Shown: piece by piece, positions 22,276 to 34,621 of the stretch
Layout of the letters: each line of letters begins with the position of its first letter
How positions within the stretch are numbered: the stretch's first letter is position 1
Assembly (NCBI GenBank): GCA_024180945.1
Contig: JAKSGN010000005.1
Location: forward strand, 1,364,001-1,428,000
Direction: 5' to 3'
DNA from: Macrophomina tecta
Taxonomy: Eukaryota > Ascomycota > Dothideomycetes > Botryosphaeriales > Botryosphaeriaceae
Length of the DNA stretch: 64,000 nucleotides
Made by a program: the position numbers and the translations under genes
The notes under the pieces: model-generated
Seen by the model: the letters and a program-made list of their open reading frames with translations, nothing else
The model's database searches: none
Told to the model about the DNA's origin: nothing

Positions 22276-23179
22276 TCATAATCCTCGCATGGAGTACTTG
22301 TCCACGAGCTCGAACACAACGTTATTGTCGACCTTGCAGTCCTGGTCTGGACCACTGCAGCCAAGGTCCTGCTCCAACTCGGGTCCGAGGTCGTTGCGCA
22401 TCTCTCGTATTATGTTGGCAGCGTGCACGCATGACGAGGTATTGGCGGCCTGAGGCGCTGAAATCATGGACATGTCGATTGCACCGGGCCAAGCCCAGCT
22501 GCTGTGCATCGAAGCGCCGTAGTAGGTGGCATATGTGGGATCGTACGCGCTAGTTGTAATTGCGGGAACGGCTGGTGACAGGTGGTGCTGCACAGGCGGT
22601 TCAGCACTCATGGGCGAAGCACTGGCTGTTGGCGCATTGAGAGCAGAGGTCATGCTGACAGCACTGACGTAGGCTTGGGGGGATATCTGTGAGAGCGGAG
22701 TTGGAATAGATGGCCCTGGGTTGGTGTCCAGCTGAGGCATGGCGGCCGGAGGTTGCTGGGCCGGGCTTTTGCTGCTACAGCCACTGCCAGTTCCACAACC
22801 GGACTGCGGCTTGCAGGGACGTCGTGTGCTGAGCATAGTTTCCAAGGCGTCGGAGGAGTGGGAGGCAAAGGGGGAGTCAGTGTCGGTAAAGCTGTCGATT
22901 TCAGCGTCGGAGACGCCCTTGTGACGTAAGAGAGCGCGAAGACGTCTGTTCTCGTCGAGCACGCGCTTGGCGGCGGCTTGGATTTCGGCGGAGGCCTGGA
23001 CACCGAGTTGCTGACAAGTGCGATACTTGGACTCGAGTTCCTGGAGATATTCCTTCCGCCGGGCGCGCGAGCGACGCTGATTGTCCCTGATGCGGGCGAG
23101 GTTGTCTTTCTGTAGTGGAGTAAGTGGGGATATGGATGATGGCGTAGGGGAGGAGCATTACTGCGTTCGGGTCAGACAT
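22276..23179 (-). CDS. bZIP transcription factor
   Basis: A 283-aa regulator. Exon 1 (23179-23162) encodes only six residues, and exon 2 (23109-22276) carries the rest after a 52-bp intron. Seen directly after the junction: the basic region DNLARIRDNQRRSRARRKEY, with the N-x7-R/K core Asn-Gln-Arg-Arg-Ser-Arg-Ala-Arg-Arg, followed by LQELESKYRTCQQLG and AAAKRVLDENRRLRALL, a short leucine-zipper-like heptad region. The remaining two thirds is Ser/Pro/Ala-rich with a Cys-containing SGCGTGSGCSS stretch and a conserved-looking C-terminal block (SCVHAANIIREMRNDLG). This N-terminal bZIP plus long disordered tail is a frequent architecture in Pezizomycotina. Target genes are unknown. No DNA-binding partner is visible nearby. 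Confidence 0.8.
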
Positions 23180-25347
23180 GGCGAGTATGGATTGGTTGAG
23201 GTGCCAAGGCAGAGGTGGTAGGCAGGTGGCGGGGCTGGCAGAATCTATCCTGGGGCAGCCTTCGGCGGCGGTCCGGAGTTAAGAGAGAGACGTAGAGAGC
23301 GCGGAGAGGCTGTGTTGGTGGAAATGCGCCTTGCTCGTCGCGTGCCGGCCGAGATGTGGACTCCCGGGGCAGAAATTGCGGGCTGGCGAGGCAGCGGGCC
23401 GGCTTGATGTTTACTTTTTTTGTTGCAATTTTTCTTGCTGGCGTGGCGATGTTCCCGGGGAGTATTCAGTCAAAATTCTCACAAGGTTTAGCTCGAAGGA
23501 AGCTGATTGGCAGGCGGCATGGCGGAAAGGTGTTGTGCAGGAGATTCTGGCGGACACAGGGCACGGGCAAATGCAGGCGGGCATGGGCGCGGGATTGGAG
23601 GAGTAGGCAGGAGATGGTCGATGGATGGATGGATGGAGCAGGACGTCAGTTCGCGGCGTCTGTCCCTTGGTCTGTGGGCGCGCAGGACAGACCGCGTGCA
23701 GCCCCGTGCCCGGCGATCATTACACATCCCATCGCCTCACCACCACTCTCTTCTGGAGCCCATTGCTCTCGCCGGTGCCGTCTTGCCTTCTCGGCCACCG
23801 GGCACCGCCTGCCGCGGCCTTGCCCGGGCCCGCGCCCAGTGCATGAGGAACGCCGCCAGCCGCTTGCAGCTGCCGCTATTACTGCCGTTACCGCTGCTTT
23901 ATCGGAGAAGCTTTCATGGCGGTTGTCCTGCTTTTTGCCCTGCCGTGGCCCTGCCCTGCGTTCTCCAGCACCTGGAAATTTCCTTTGTCCGATTTCGGCT
24001 GCCCAACTCCGAACTATCTCCACGCATCAATGGTCCGGCCAGCCTGGCCACTGCTTCACCAATGTTGCCTCTGTACTACTGGTCCGGGGACCCCTCAGTC
24101 CGTCTCGAGCACCATTCTAGCCCCCTGCCCCGGACGGCCCGCTTCGGCGGCCTCCGAACGACCAGACGTAATGTCAATCCTCTTCGCCAACTCCCGGGTA
24201 TGGCCAAGGATGTGGCCAGCTTCCTGCGCCCCCTAATCAGGCAGTGCTGTCCTGATTTGCCACTACGCGCTCTGGCCCTCATTCCACGCCGATTCCGACT
24301 ACACTAGAACTGTCGGGTCTCTCACGTATGCCGCACGGCTGATGAGTAAATGCACGTGATTGACGAGACAGATGGAGTATTTCCCACACTTCATGCGACA
24401 TGCCTGCAGCATCAACGCAGTACGGCGGGCTTTGCACATGTCTCCCGTCATACATGGCGTAGTCAAGGATGGCCCTTTTCGAACAGGAAATTGTGCCGGA
24501 AGCGCCAGGGTTTCTTCACAACACACCGTCTCTCTTCTCCCATCCGCGGCAAATCTTCCCTTTTCGGATAATACTTGAGATCCTTAGGCTAGAGTGCGAC
24601 AATAATTTTGCATGTGATTTTCGTAATTCTTTCAGGAGCAAATGCGTTATCCCCTATTGCACCTCCGCTTGCACTCATGACGGCATGTGTCCCATGCCTC
24701 AACGTCGGACCCGGCGACCTCAACGAACCGCCACCGCGCCGCCCAATTCATCCCACCCATTACATCCAGCCGTCTCCGCCTCGTAAATAACCCACCGTTG
24801 TAGACACGCTGTTCAATAATAGGAGTGTTGTTGCAGCTCCGAACCAGGGCACGGCTTCATTTTGGCATTAGAATCGGATGCCTCCATAGAATCATACATG
24901 ACTCCTTATCTTTCGACTTCCCCTTCGTAAGCTTATAGCGTATTGTCTATCTACAGACTAAAACCGGTTTCTCACAGCAGTCACGCCGGGAAACACCACC
25001 GGTAATATAGAATTGCCCTCGTCTGATCGCGCCTTAGACTCCGTAGACATACGCGTTCTGTCCACATACCTTACAGGCAGCTTCTCTTGTCCTTCTTTCC
25101 GTACCACCGCACCATAGCTTGGCCTGCATATAGTCCGATGGCGAGAGTGGGGCGTGAGACGGGAGAGTCGCAGCGCCAGCCTCTTTGGGCAACTCCATCC
25201 GCGCCTCCTCTCTCGTCCACCATCTCACTCTCTCATCTCACGCCCTCTTCACAGAGCCTTCTCCACAAGCGCCCGGACTACGCCGATCTCTCGTGCTGAG
25301 ACACTCATCTCGCAAACAAGCGCTGCATCCCGCTTACACGACCGAGC
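23180..25347. other. Long intergenic region upstream of the bZIP gene
   Basis: 2.2 kb without a gene I can support. It holds an (ATGG)n microsatellite at about 23621-23636 and a GC-rich part (23300-24100) with several random open frames that lack motifs. It may contain long 5'-UTR or regulatory DNA of the bZIP gene. Confidence 0.5.
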
Positions 25348-25703
25348 ATGACATCAAAGTCTAGACCCGACTCCGTCACTGGCGGCTGCCTCTGCGGCGC
25401 CATCCGCTACACCATCCGTTTCTCTGCAGACGCGGAATGGCCTCCTTCTCATGTGAGTTGATACCACATTTGCCGTCTCGATATCCCTGCAATTCCTCCT
25501 AGGAAGAGCGGGATGAGTACGGCGTCAGGCAGAAGAGGTAAGGGGGCTGAGGGCGAGAGTTGGGGAAGGCGCAGTGGCATAATTTCGTCGAGAATACGGT
25601 GCCGGGGGTGACGGATAGGATGGAGGGGCCGAAGCATCCGAGGGTTGGCCTAGAGGGGGAGAAGAGTTTCGGAGGCGGCTTGGAGGATGTGGGTAGTGGT
25701 TGA
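25348..25703 (+). pseudogene. Remnant of a GFA-family (glutathione-dependent formaldehyde-activating enzyme-like) gene
   Basis: The first exon (25348-25452) encodes 35 residues with GGCLCGAIRYTIRF and WPPSH, the N-terminus of fungal GFA/CENP-V zinc proteins, and ends at a good GTGAGT donor. After a possible CTAG acceptor near 25502 the frame reads EERDEYGVRQKR, then stops (TAA 25539-25541, TGA 25548-25550), then continues in the same frame with ELGKAQWHNFVENTVPGVTD, which resembles the family C-terminus. The central part with the CxxC zinc ligands (CHCxxCRR and the later Cys pair) is missing. The two ends of the family with a lost centre and two in-frame stops suggest a decayed gene. The C-terminal match rests on my memory of the family. 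Confidence 0.5.
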
Positions 25704-26934
25704 GAAGGGGGATCTGGCAAAGTGGGTTGGCGGTGCTTGGGCGGTAGTCGGAGCAGTGACTACGGCATTTTGGCGCTTTCTTTTTCGTGTGCATGGCTGA
25801 ACGGGTATAATGATACGGGTTGGTGTTGTCTTCGTACTTGGAATTAACCTGATACGTCTCGCCATTTGCTGCTTCTAGCCGAGCATCGTTGCCCTCCGCC
25901 CCATTTCTTATCTTTCCAGCCTCCGACGCGCTCTTTTAAGGAAACATTCAGAGATGTATAAATCACTCGGTCGTCGTTGGCTTGGGAACGTCATTGCCGA
26001 GCATCATCTACAAAAAAGGGAAAATCCGACTGCTAAGCTTTCTCGGAGGTGAGCTCGGAGGTTGCCTAGAAGGGCGTCTCCGAAACCGACAACACGAGCA
26101 CAAAGCAAAAACAAAAAAAAGTACACGCAGCAACACAATTGCCCAAACGACAAACAAAAAGAGCAAACCTTCAGGACCGCCACATCGCGGCCGAATCCCA
26201 TCGCAGCTGGCAATCGGGAGCGACCGCAGCGCACCGTCCGAAGAAACAGACTCAATGTGAAATATCCCTTCGCGCTATGAGGCGCGCCTGCTTTTCACCC
26301 ACCGGGGAAAAAGCAAAGAGTTTTTTGAAACAATAATCTACCGGCGTAATTCGACGCCGAATCCGCACGTACAGGCTGCCTCGCTCGATTCCATTATTGC
26401 CCGATGAAGTTTTACTGAACCAATGTCCATAGCGACTACTGGATGACCATCGACGGTAGGGGAGGCGAGGATGTAAATGCTCCTCATTGATCCCATGATA
26501 ACTGGATGCGGGTATGCCAGCTCGGCCTTGTAGCGCTCTAGATGCACCGGCTGCTTCTACTCCTCAACTAAGCCGTTGTCAAAGCTCGCAAGGAATTTCA
26601 CTTTACAGGCGAAGAGCTCCTATAATCCTGATGCTTGGACTTTGAGAAGGGAAGGACTTTGCAAGCCAATTTAATAGTATTAGTAATATCGAAGTGTTGT
26701 TCTCTATAAGAGACTTCTTCCTCTTTTCTTTTCCCACAATCTGTGTCGTTCAATGGCTACTGCGAATCAAAGACGCGACTTCTCCAACCCCCGGTCGGAC
26801 AATTGAAACAAAACGCAAGAAAATAAACACGGCGTGCACGGGGTATATCATCGACACCGATTATGCAATGCACTCCAACCCCGACTGCCAGCACCACCAC
26901 CACCAAAACCATCTTCCCCCTCGTCATCGACCCC
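25704..26934. other. Intergenic region, no supported gene
   Basis: About 1.2 kb of mixed composition between the GFA remnant and IDI1. Only short motif-free frames are present, and the AT content rises after 26560. Nothing specific was recognised. Confidence 0.5.
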
Positions 26935-27938
26935 TCACATCCGCCTGATCCCCTCCTCCTTGAACTTCTCCAACCCACAGTCCAAGTGGGCCCACCACTC
27001 AAACAGCATACTCTCACAGATAAGCTTGAACCACGGCGTAAACTTCAGCGCCTTATCCGCAAACATGGCCCTCAACTCCTCCGTCGACACGAACCGCGTT
27101 TCCCTGATCTCATTGGGATTGACGTCCAACGTCACCCCCTTCTTCGGCCTGATGAATAAAATATAATCGATCTCATGCTCGCCCCACTTGCCATCGCTAG
27201 GCGCCAGATAGTGGATGCGCGTGAGGAACTCAAACTCCTCAACAGGCACCTCCGCGGCCGGGATGCCGAGCTCGTGGCCGAGCTTGCGCTGGGCGGCGCG
27301 CTTGGCGCCGGCGACGGACGAGGGCAGGTCGGCGCCCGTCTCGGTGGGCACGCCGAGCGGGTGCGAGCAGCACGTGTTGGTCCACATGTCCGGGAAGGTG
27401 ATTTTCTCGCTCGCGCGCTGCTGGAGGAGGAGGCGGTTCTGATGGTCGAAGAGGAAGACGCTGAAGGCGCGGTGGAGGAGGCCGCGGTTGATATTCTCCA
27501 TGAGGTGGCCTGTTATACGCAGTTCTTTGTTAGCGAGAGTACTCAAAGCCGTAAGAAAAAGAATGTCCGCTTGGGGCGTTGCTAAAGAACAAGGGGGGGA
27601 AAGGCTGGGATATGTCGGACTGAGTTTGAGTAGGGCGGGGTCGTATGTTGAGAGGATGGCACGAGGTCGCACGTACAAACTTTCTTGGTCGCGCTGCCGA
27701 TGGGCACGTCGTTCTCGTCGAGCACGATGCAGTTCTCGTCCATGAGGCGGATCTGCTCCTCGTCGTAGCCGGCCAGGTCGGCGTCGCGGGTGCCGTTGGA
27801 AGTCTGGCGCGCGCCGCCACCGATCACGCTGGTGTTAACATCGCTACCGAACAAACGGAGGATATTGTCAGCCGTGATGGGCGTGGCCGCGAGGGCTGTG
27901 GAGGCCGTGGTGGAGGTCGTCGTCGTAGTCGTGCTCAT
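26935..27938 (-). CDS. IDI1: Isopentenyl-diphosphate delta-isomerase
   Basis: Interconverts isopentenyl diphosphate and dimethylallyl diphosphate in the mevalonate/ergosterol pathway. The protein is 278 aa from exons 27938-27677 and 27509-26935; the 167-bp intron splits the Cys codon in KKVCHLMENI. Seen: the Nudix-like fold with [19 protein letters not shown], the catalytic Cys in [22 protein letters not shown] (Nudix helix with metal-binding Glu) and [11 protein letters not shown], which carries the second catalytic Glu. The C-terminal [17 protein letters not shown] is typical. The N-terminus starts with a Thr/Ser-rich run ([11 protein letters not shown]). The ATG at 27938 is the first in frame. 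Length and motifs are normal for fungi. Confidence 0.93.
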
Positions 27939-28446
27939 TGTGGTCAAGAACGCCGTGCGATTTGTTGAGGATGAGGGAGGACTGGAGGGAGGGAGCAGCT
28001 GAAAAGGGAGGTAAATGGACGGGGAGGCGGTCGCGGGGAAGGCTCAATCGCAGCTCGGGGGAAACCTGTTGGTCAATCGGCGGGTTTTATTGGAGTGGCG
28101 TTGAGCGGCGGCGGCGGCGGGGGGGCCAGGGTCCAGGCGGTGAGCGTGGCCTGCACCCGGCCCGGCGTTTTTTTGCCCGTTCCTGAAAGCCAAGCAGCCC
28201 GTGTGCCCGTTCCAACCCCCATCACTATGTTTGCTTCCAATCATACACAACATACTTCCATGCTCCCGCATCGAGGTGTATATACCTAATTGACCGCAGC
28301 TACTATGAGAAGAAAGTAAGGAATTACAACACAGATCCGAAGGGAATATACTAAAGCAAGACGAAGTACCGAAAACACAGAGAATGCAGCAACGCAAAGG
28401 TATCTCGCTGGAAGGATAGCTTCGGTATTCTCCCACGCCAAGCGAA
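27939..28446. other. Intergenic region: IDI1 promoter and 3' side of the F-box gene
   Basis: No gene is supported. It includes a G-rich stretch with a (CGG)n-like run near 28109-28126. Confidence 0.5.
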
Positions 28447-31400
28447 TCACCATGCCCTACGCTTCCCTTTCGAATTAACAACTGGGGCTAGGGCTGGAAA
28501 CTCTTCAGTCTCAGCTTCAGCTCCAAAATAGACCCCGCCTTCCTCCTCGTAGTACTCATCTCTTTCAACTCTGCTCCGTTCCTCCGCCAGACTCAACTGC
28601 AGCGCAAACTCCAAATCATCCATCTCTTTGTCTCTACTGGACTCCGCAACGTTGGCGTCAGACGAATCTGCAAGTGGTGTATGGCGTGAAGATGAACCTG
28701 ACGGGGAAGTCTTCCGGCTCTTGCTATATTTGATGCGCACGTTGAAATCACTCACGCTGGGCTGAGGCGTATCATCGAAAGGTGGAATCGGCGCTCCACT
28801 TCCTTGAAGACTCAATCGGATTGCCTCGGCAATATCTGCGTCGAGCTCCTCATCATTTTCAAGAGGAGACCTACCTGACGGCGTCAGAGTCGCAGGGATT
28901 GTAGGAGTCCCGCTCGAGACTGAGATAAATTCCTTCTTTCGCTTCTCTGCCTCATCCGCCAACGCCTCTTGTGATAGCAAAGTTGCGTACGCGAGAGCTT
29001 GTTCTTCGTCGTCGAGAAGGTCAACGCCAAATCGACCGGCAAGCCTATCTGCTTCGCGTTGTCTTTGGATTTCGTCCCTTTCCATCTCGTGTTTTTCGGC
29101 TGAGATGAAATCTTTGATCTTAGCACGTCCCGATGCTGAGAAGTTCGGACCAGCGCCTCCCCCATTACTGCCACGCTCGGACCGCCGGAGACGTCTTTTG
29201 TTGCTCTTGTACTGATCAGCGGCACTTGAGCTGAAACTCCAGTAACGCAGATGCGAACCAAGTGAGACCATACCACGGAGTACCGTTGGATCAGGATCAA
29301 GGCATATAGCACCAGCAGCGTATTCATTGATACCAACTCCTTGCGGAGAAGCTTGGGCTTGTCTTAATTGGCGTCTGGCACGGGATGAGAACCGGGAATG
29401 CAGCGTTCGAATAGGCTGTGTGCTGGATGCTAACGGATCCCAGGCTTGCACCAGTCCATCATTGCCGCCATGGACAAGATACAGTCCGGTCATAGCAAGA
29501 GAAGATATCTGAGGCGAATCCGTGTGGATAACGCGTACAGGCTCGATGGTGTTGACCAAATCCGAAGACTTCGCGACCGGGGCACGTATGTCCCAGATGA
29601 AGATGCTCCCAGTTTTGGTTCCGGCAGCTAGGAACCTCGCTCTTTGTCCAGGGACATCTTCGGGATTGGCCGGTTGACTTTGGTCAGAGAATGGCGATGC
29701 AAAAGGAGACGATGCTGTTGATGAACCAGAGAATCCGAAAATTGGGTCCTCCGACAAAGTCATCGTAGCGTAGGTCGACATGTCGAGAGCAGTCGTGGCA
29801 AGTTGGACTGATTTCATCCCGTTGAATGAAACAGTAGAGCATCTCCACTCCTCAACCAAACCAAGCCGCTCAGGTGACACAGTGCCGGAAGACTGGACCG
29901 AGGAATGGCGATGACGTGTCGTCGACTTTGGTACAACCGGATTATCCGAGCCGCCGAAGAGAGAAGGCGTTGGATTGTTTACAGTCTTGGCGGTATTCTT
30001 CGGCACCGACGTGCTCTCGGGTTGTACAGAGAGCTTGAGGCGCGTGAAACGCTTAGCAGATGCGGTAGTGTCCTCCTCCAGTCCACATTCGAACAGTACG
30101 ATAGCCTCTCCAGCATCATTGCCATCGTCTCCAGCGAAGTCCACTTCCATTCTTCTCCTCATATCCCATCCGAGACACATGGTCCGGAAGTCTATTGGCT
30201 TCATCCTTAGAAACGCGTTGATTTCGTGGGTTTCGGCCTTGATTTGTTGCTCACTGAGACACATGCCATTCCATGACGAGCGTGGAGAGTAACTTCCATC
30301 TACGGTTCTCTCACGGTAAGGGTCTGGCCTCGCAGTCCGCCTACTGGGCTCGACGATGTTCCAATAGACGGTGCGACCCGTAGTCCATGCAAGCCGGTCT
30401 AGAGTTGGCTCATCGGTCCGTGTGCTCTTGGCAAGGGCTGACCTCTTGGGGAACTTGGTAAGGTAAAAGAGCTCACCAAGGGCATTGAGGGCAATACACC
30501 AGATCCGGTTCTGAATCTGCCGCTGAGGAGAGTAGGAATCATCTACCGCAAGTGCGATGATCGGCACCCCAGGACTGAGCACCCAGCGCGCCGTGAGTTC
30601 TCCACGTGCCAAGCGCTTTTCTTGCAAGCCGGTCGTGCCTAGACTGTAGGCTGTGACCACGCCAGAAGATGAGCCGGCGAGCATTCCAACGAGTCCCTCT
30701 GACAGCGTGGGAATCGAAGCGGACTTTGCGATCCAAACAGACGAAATCGCCTCTGTGGAGGAGAGCAGCCGAGGGATTCCCAGCTCAGGGGAGTTGAGCT
30801 CGATTGGTAGAGAGAGGAATCTACCACGCATCTCTTCAACCGATCGATGGTATATACCGCCACCAGGGGATCCTTCACCGTGAATCATTCCATATGGCTG
30901 GCTGACATCCATGACATTTGGATTGCCGACGACATTTCCGGGACCAAGACCCCACTGAGATTCGCCTGGAAAGCGTTCGAAGAACTGAAGAAAGAATTGA
31001 GGGTCAGACAGCCCCCATCCGTCGGCCTTGCAAGCCGTGGGATCACTGGTCGACGCCATGCCAATATCATCAGCTCCGTGAATGAATAACGGGAGACGCT
31101 TGTTGAGCCCGGTACCGAAAGAGGCATGGAGATGATTCACTGGCGTGAATAATTGCGAGTTGTAGTCTACGGTAGGCAGAGGTGCCTGATTGGCATTCGA
31201 TCGCGAATTTCCGGACGTCGTCGGCGGCGCCATAGGCTTTCCACGACTAAGGGATCGCAGCAGCCGAGTGCGTAAGATGTACTCGCTTCTCCATGAGGCA
31301 AGCGCCGTGAGCCTCGCGAATGCGCGTCGGTCAGAGCGGAGGTTCTCATGGTCATCATCTGCAGCAAGGTAATCCACACCTGCAATTATCGAGTCAGGGC

Positions 31401-31973
31401 CGGGGAAATAGCGTGCGAATGCAACTCTCCAGGCATGAGGCGTCGTAACCAGCGAATGGAAGCGGCGGGACACCAGGGCAACTGCAGAGAGATCATTTGG
31501 CGGGAGGTGCGACAAGGCATGAGTCAAGATCTCTGAGAGATAATCAGCTTCAAGGCTATCACAAACTCGTCTCGCGAACGCGAAATACCGTTTGGCAGCT
31601 TCGCCACAGGCGAGCTCCTGTCTCCCGCCTTGCGATTCTTCTTGACAACTTCAAACACGGGGCCCTCTGGTTTTCTTTGTGGTGAGGCCAATAACGCGCT
31701 CTCGTACTCGGCGATGCGATTGACAGGCGGCGGACTAGGCTTCTTCAATCGAGCGCTATCATCGGCGTCGAGCTCACCGCGCGCGCTGGTGTCGGACAGC
31801 GCTTCACCGGCGGCGTTTGCTGCGTCGTCATGCGCTGCCGCCATGTTCCCAGAGCGGAGCGGGAGCAAACGATTTGAAGACTCGGGGCCATGCTGGGAGG
31901 CGACTGGTGCGGCTTCGGTCGCGACGGATTGAGTGGACGCGTTGGTTGGAACGTCAGAGAGCTCTGAGTGCAT
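28447..31973 (-). CDS. F-box / WD40 protein with C-terminal ubiquitin-interacting motifs
   Basis: About 1156 aa from exons 31973-31589 and 31532-28447. The 56-bp intron is needed to rebuild the F-box (LPNEILTHALSHLPPNDL, starting near residue 126). F-box proteins bind Skp1 and present substrates to SCF ubiquitin ligases. After the F-box come WD40-like blades, for example AGTKTGSIFIWDIRAP and VHGGNDGLVQAWDPLAS. The C-terminus has two UIM-like helices, LDADIAEAIRLSLQ and MDDLEFALQLSLAEE, which usually bind ubiquitin. The order F-box, WD40, UIM suggests an adaptor that both recruits and reads ubiquitinated targets, which is inference. A conserved charged helix (ISAEKHEMERDEIQRQREAD) precedes the UIMs. 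The gene is divergent from the aldo-keto reductase across 1.2 kb. Confidence 0.82.
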
Positions 31974-33155
31974 AAAAGTTTGCGGGAAGGACGTAGAGAA
32001 GAGTGGTACTGAGCCAGGGAGTCTGGTTCAGTCGCGTCAATGCGGGCGGTCGCGGTCGTGATGGCTGCCTGAGGGGAATGTGGTGTTGGGAGGAGGAAAA
32101 GCCAGCAGCGCGCGGTGACGTTTGCCTCCATCGGCAACTCTTCGCGTCGCCGCTCCCGTCCATCATCGCTTTCTGCACGCACGTGGCGAATCCGCTCACG
32201 CTCCCTCAATGACTTATTTTCTCCGCTGTCACTGACTAGGCCGAAGCTTGTTCATGTATCGAAATTTAGCGGCCAGGACCGTATATTATGCCACTCTGCA
32301 CCTCACCAGTTTAAGAACGTATCCCTATTAACTCACGACGATACTAGAAACACTGAGAGCTTCAGGACGAGCTTATCTCATTTCACACACCCATACGCTG
32401 ACGAGCGATAGAGTCGTTCATCCCGTATGCAGATACAGGGCTGCTTGGACGGACTGGTCCAGTACAGTGCCCGCGCTAAACATCACTAGACAGCCAGAGG
32501 CTCTTGTCGTATAATGCAGATTATGCCGCGTAGCGGACTTTAAAAGCCTGCGGCCATTATCACCATTCCTTCACATGGTCGAGGGTGTAAAGACCGCATC
32601 CCGAGTCCGACATTTCGGCTCTATCAAGTCGTCCGTCGGCCGAAAACCGTTCCCCGCATCGCTTACCGCTTACAAGAGATGGGCATCCAGCCTAGTGCTA
32701 TTCCAGACATCAATGTATATGCAATGTGATTGACCTATCCTCATAGCGTCTCGCTCAGACAGCATCGGATATCCTCGAGAACGGTCTCTGCTAACTCCAT
32801 AGATTATGGACGAGCCCATGCTCTCGGTACTGCAAACGAGTGACTAGGGATGACGCGAGGCGCAGACTGAAAGAGCTAAATCGCGTGTACCCCTCGCACA
32901 TCCCCGTTCGGGAAATAGAATTGCATCCAAAGTCCATTATCTCCGCTAAACCCCGCAGTAGCCACCAACATATCGTCATGCGTAATAAGAGACCATGTAG
33001 CTGCAGCACTCTCAGCTAAGTATAAAGACTCGTTGTGCTCTTCTTGCCAAACCAAGAACTCATTGACATCAATTCCGCCCTCAACGGTTCCAACCACCGG
33101 TCCAACAGCACCCTCACTCCGCACCAACTTCGTATCCCCCGCACAATCCGACACC
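31974..33155. other. Divergent intergenic region, F-box gene / aldo-keto reductase
   Basis: 1.2 kb with no supported gene. Promoters of both flanking genes must lie here. I saw no repeat or RNA gene. Confidence 0.5.
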
Positions 33156-34292
33156 ATGGGCGACATTCCAAAAGAACTCCAGGCCAGCTTCGACGCAACT
33201 AAAGTCGAGTACAAGCAGCTCGGCGCGTCCGGCCTCCGCCTCTCCGTCCCCATCCTAGGCGCCATGTCCATCGGACACAAAGCCTGGCAACCATGGGTCG
33301 TCGACGACGAAGCAAGCGTCTTCGCCCTCCTGCAAGCCGCGTACGACCGGGGCCTCAACACGTGGGACACAGCCAACGTCTACTCGAACGGCGCTTCTGA
33401 AGAGCTCATCGGACGCTTTCTCAAGCAATCCAACATCCCGCGCCGCAAGGTCGTCATCCTGACCAAGTGCTTCGGCTACGTGGGCGAGACGCCCGCCGTC
33501 AGTACGATGCGCTACACTGAAGCCAAGAACACGCGCGACTACGTGAATCAGGGCGGTCTGTCGCGCGCGGCCATCTTCAACGCCGTCGACGCCAGCCTCG
33601 AACGCCTGCAGACGTCCTACATCGACCTGCTCCAGATCCACCGCTTCGACCCGAGCGTGCCCGTTGAGGAGACGATGGAGGCCCTGCACGACCTAGTCAA
33701 GAGCGGCAAGGTGCGCTACATCGGCGCCAGCTCCATGTGGACCTACCAGTTCGCCAAGATGCAGTTCGCGGCCGAAAGGCGCGGCTGGACCAAGTTCGTC
33801 AGCATGCAGAACCACTACAACTTGTGCTACAGGTAAGCTGTCTTCCGGATTATCGAGGAGAACGCCGCGCCCCGCTAACAGAACTTTTCTCATAGGGAAG
33901 AAGAGCGCGAGATGAACAAATTCTGCCAGGAGACCGGCGTCGGTCTGATCCCGTGGTCGCCGCTCCATCGCGGCTTCCTCGCCCGTCCTCTCGATGCACC
34001 CGAGACTACCAGAGTCGAGACCACCAAGGGCTCTCCTTTCGCTCCCGACCTGACCGAAGCCGACCGCGCCATTATCGGGCGCGTGCAGGAGCTGGCCGGT
34101 AAGAAAGGTTGGAAGCAGTCGCAGGTTGCATTAGCATGGATTGTGCAAAAGGGCACAATACCGATTGTCGGATTCAGCAGCGTAGACAGGATCGAGGAAG
34201 CAGTCCAACTCAAGGGCAAGACGTTGACGGAGGAGGAACTGAAATACTTGGAGGAGCCGTATGTGCCCAAGCCGATAATAGGCCACTCCTGA
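33156..34292 (+). CDS. Aldo/keto reductase
   Basis: An NADPH-dependent oxidoreductase of 357 aa from exons 33156-33832 and 33896-34292. Seen: [18 protein letters not shown] at the N-terminus, [17 protein letters not shown] with the catalytic Asp and Tyr, VVILTKCFG with the catalytic Lys, LLQIHRFDP with the catalytic His, and the TIM-barrel end ([46 protein letters not shown]) that binds the cofactor. This is the branch often annotated as YakC- or versiconal-hemiacetal-acetate-reductase-like. The substrate is not deducible. The neighbours do not form a biosynthetic cluster. The ATG at 33156 is chosen because the sequence upstream in frame does not resemble the family. Confidence 0.88.
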
Positions 34293-34621
34293 GCAGAAGT
34301 TGTCATCAGGAAGCGGAGGGGCTCAAGACCTACGTATAAATGTAAAATCAGGATAGTTCCTACTGAAATTCGGAGTAAATTGGCAATTTCCTCTTGATGA
34401 TTTTGGTGGACCTGAACCCCTATGGCTTCCAAAAAATATTTGGAGCAACACCTCAAAGTGAGTTGGCATCTCGGAGGCCAACACGAAGAAGCCTCATCAA
34501 CACTCGGTTATCGTTTTTACAACCCTTCGCAATCAAAGGACCATGCTCTTCGGCGAACGCCATCCCATGCCACCAAATTTCCGCATATGAAATCCTGGAG
34601 TATCTTTATTGTTGTTCCCCA
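34293..34621. other. Convergent intergenic region
   Basis: 3' regions of the aldo-keto reductase and Nup49. No gene or RNA was recognised. Confidence 0.5.

Noticed and set aside
23356..24307. Two overlapping 250-aa plus-strand frames upstream of the bZIP gene
   Set aside because: No motif, biased Pro/Arg/Ser composition and both frames open over the same GC-rich DNA; they look random.
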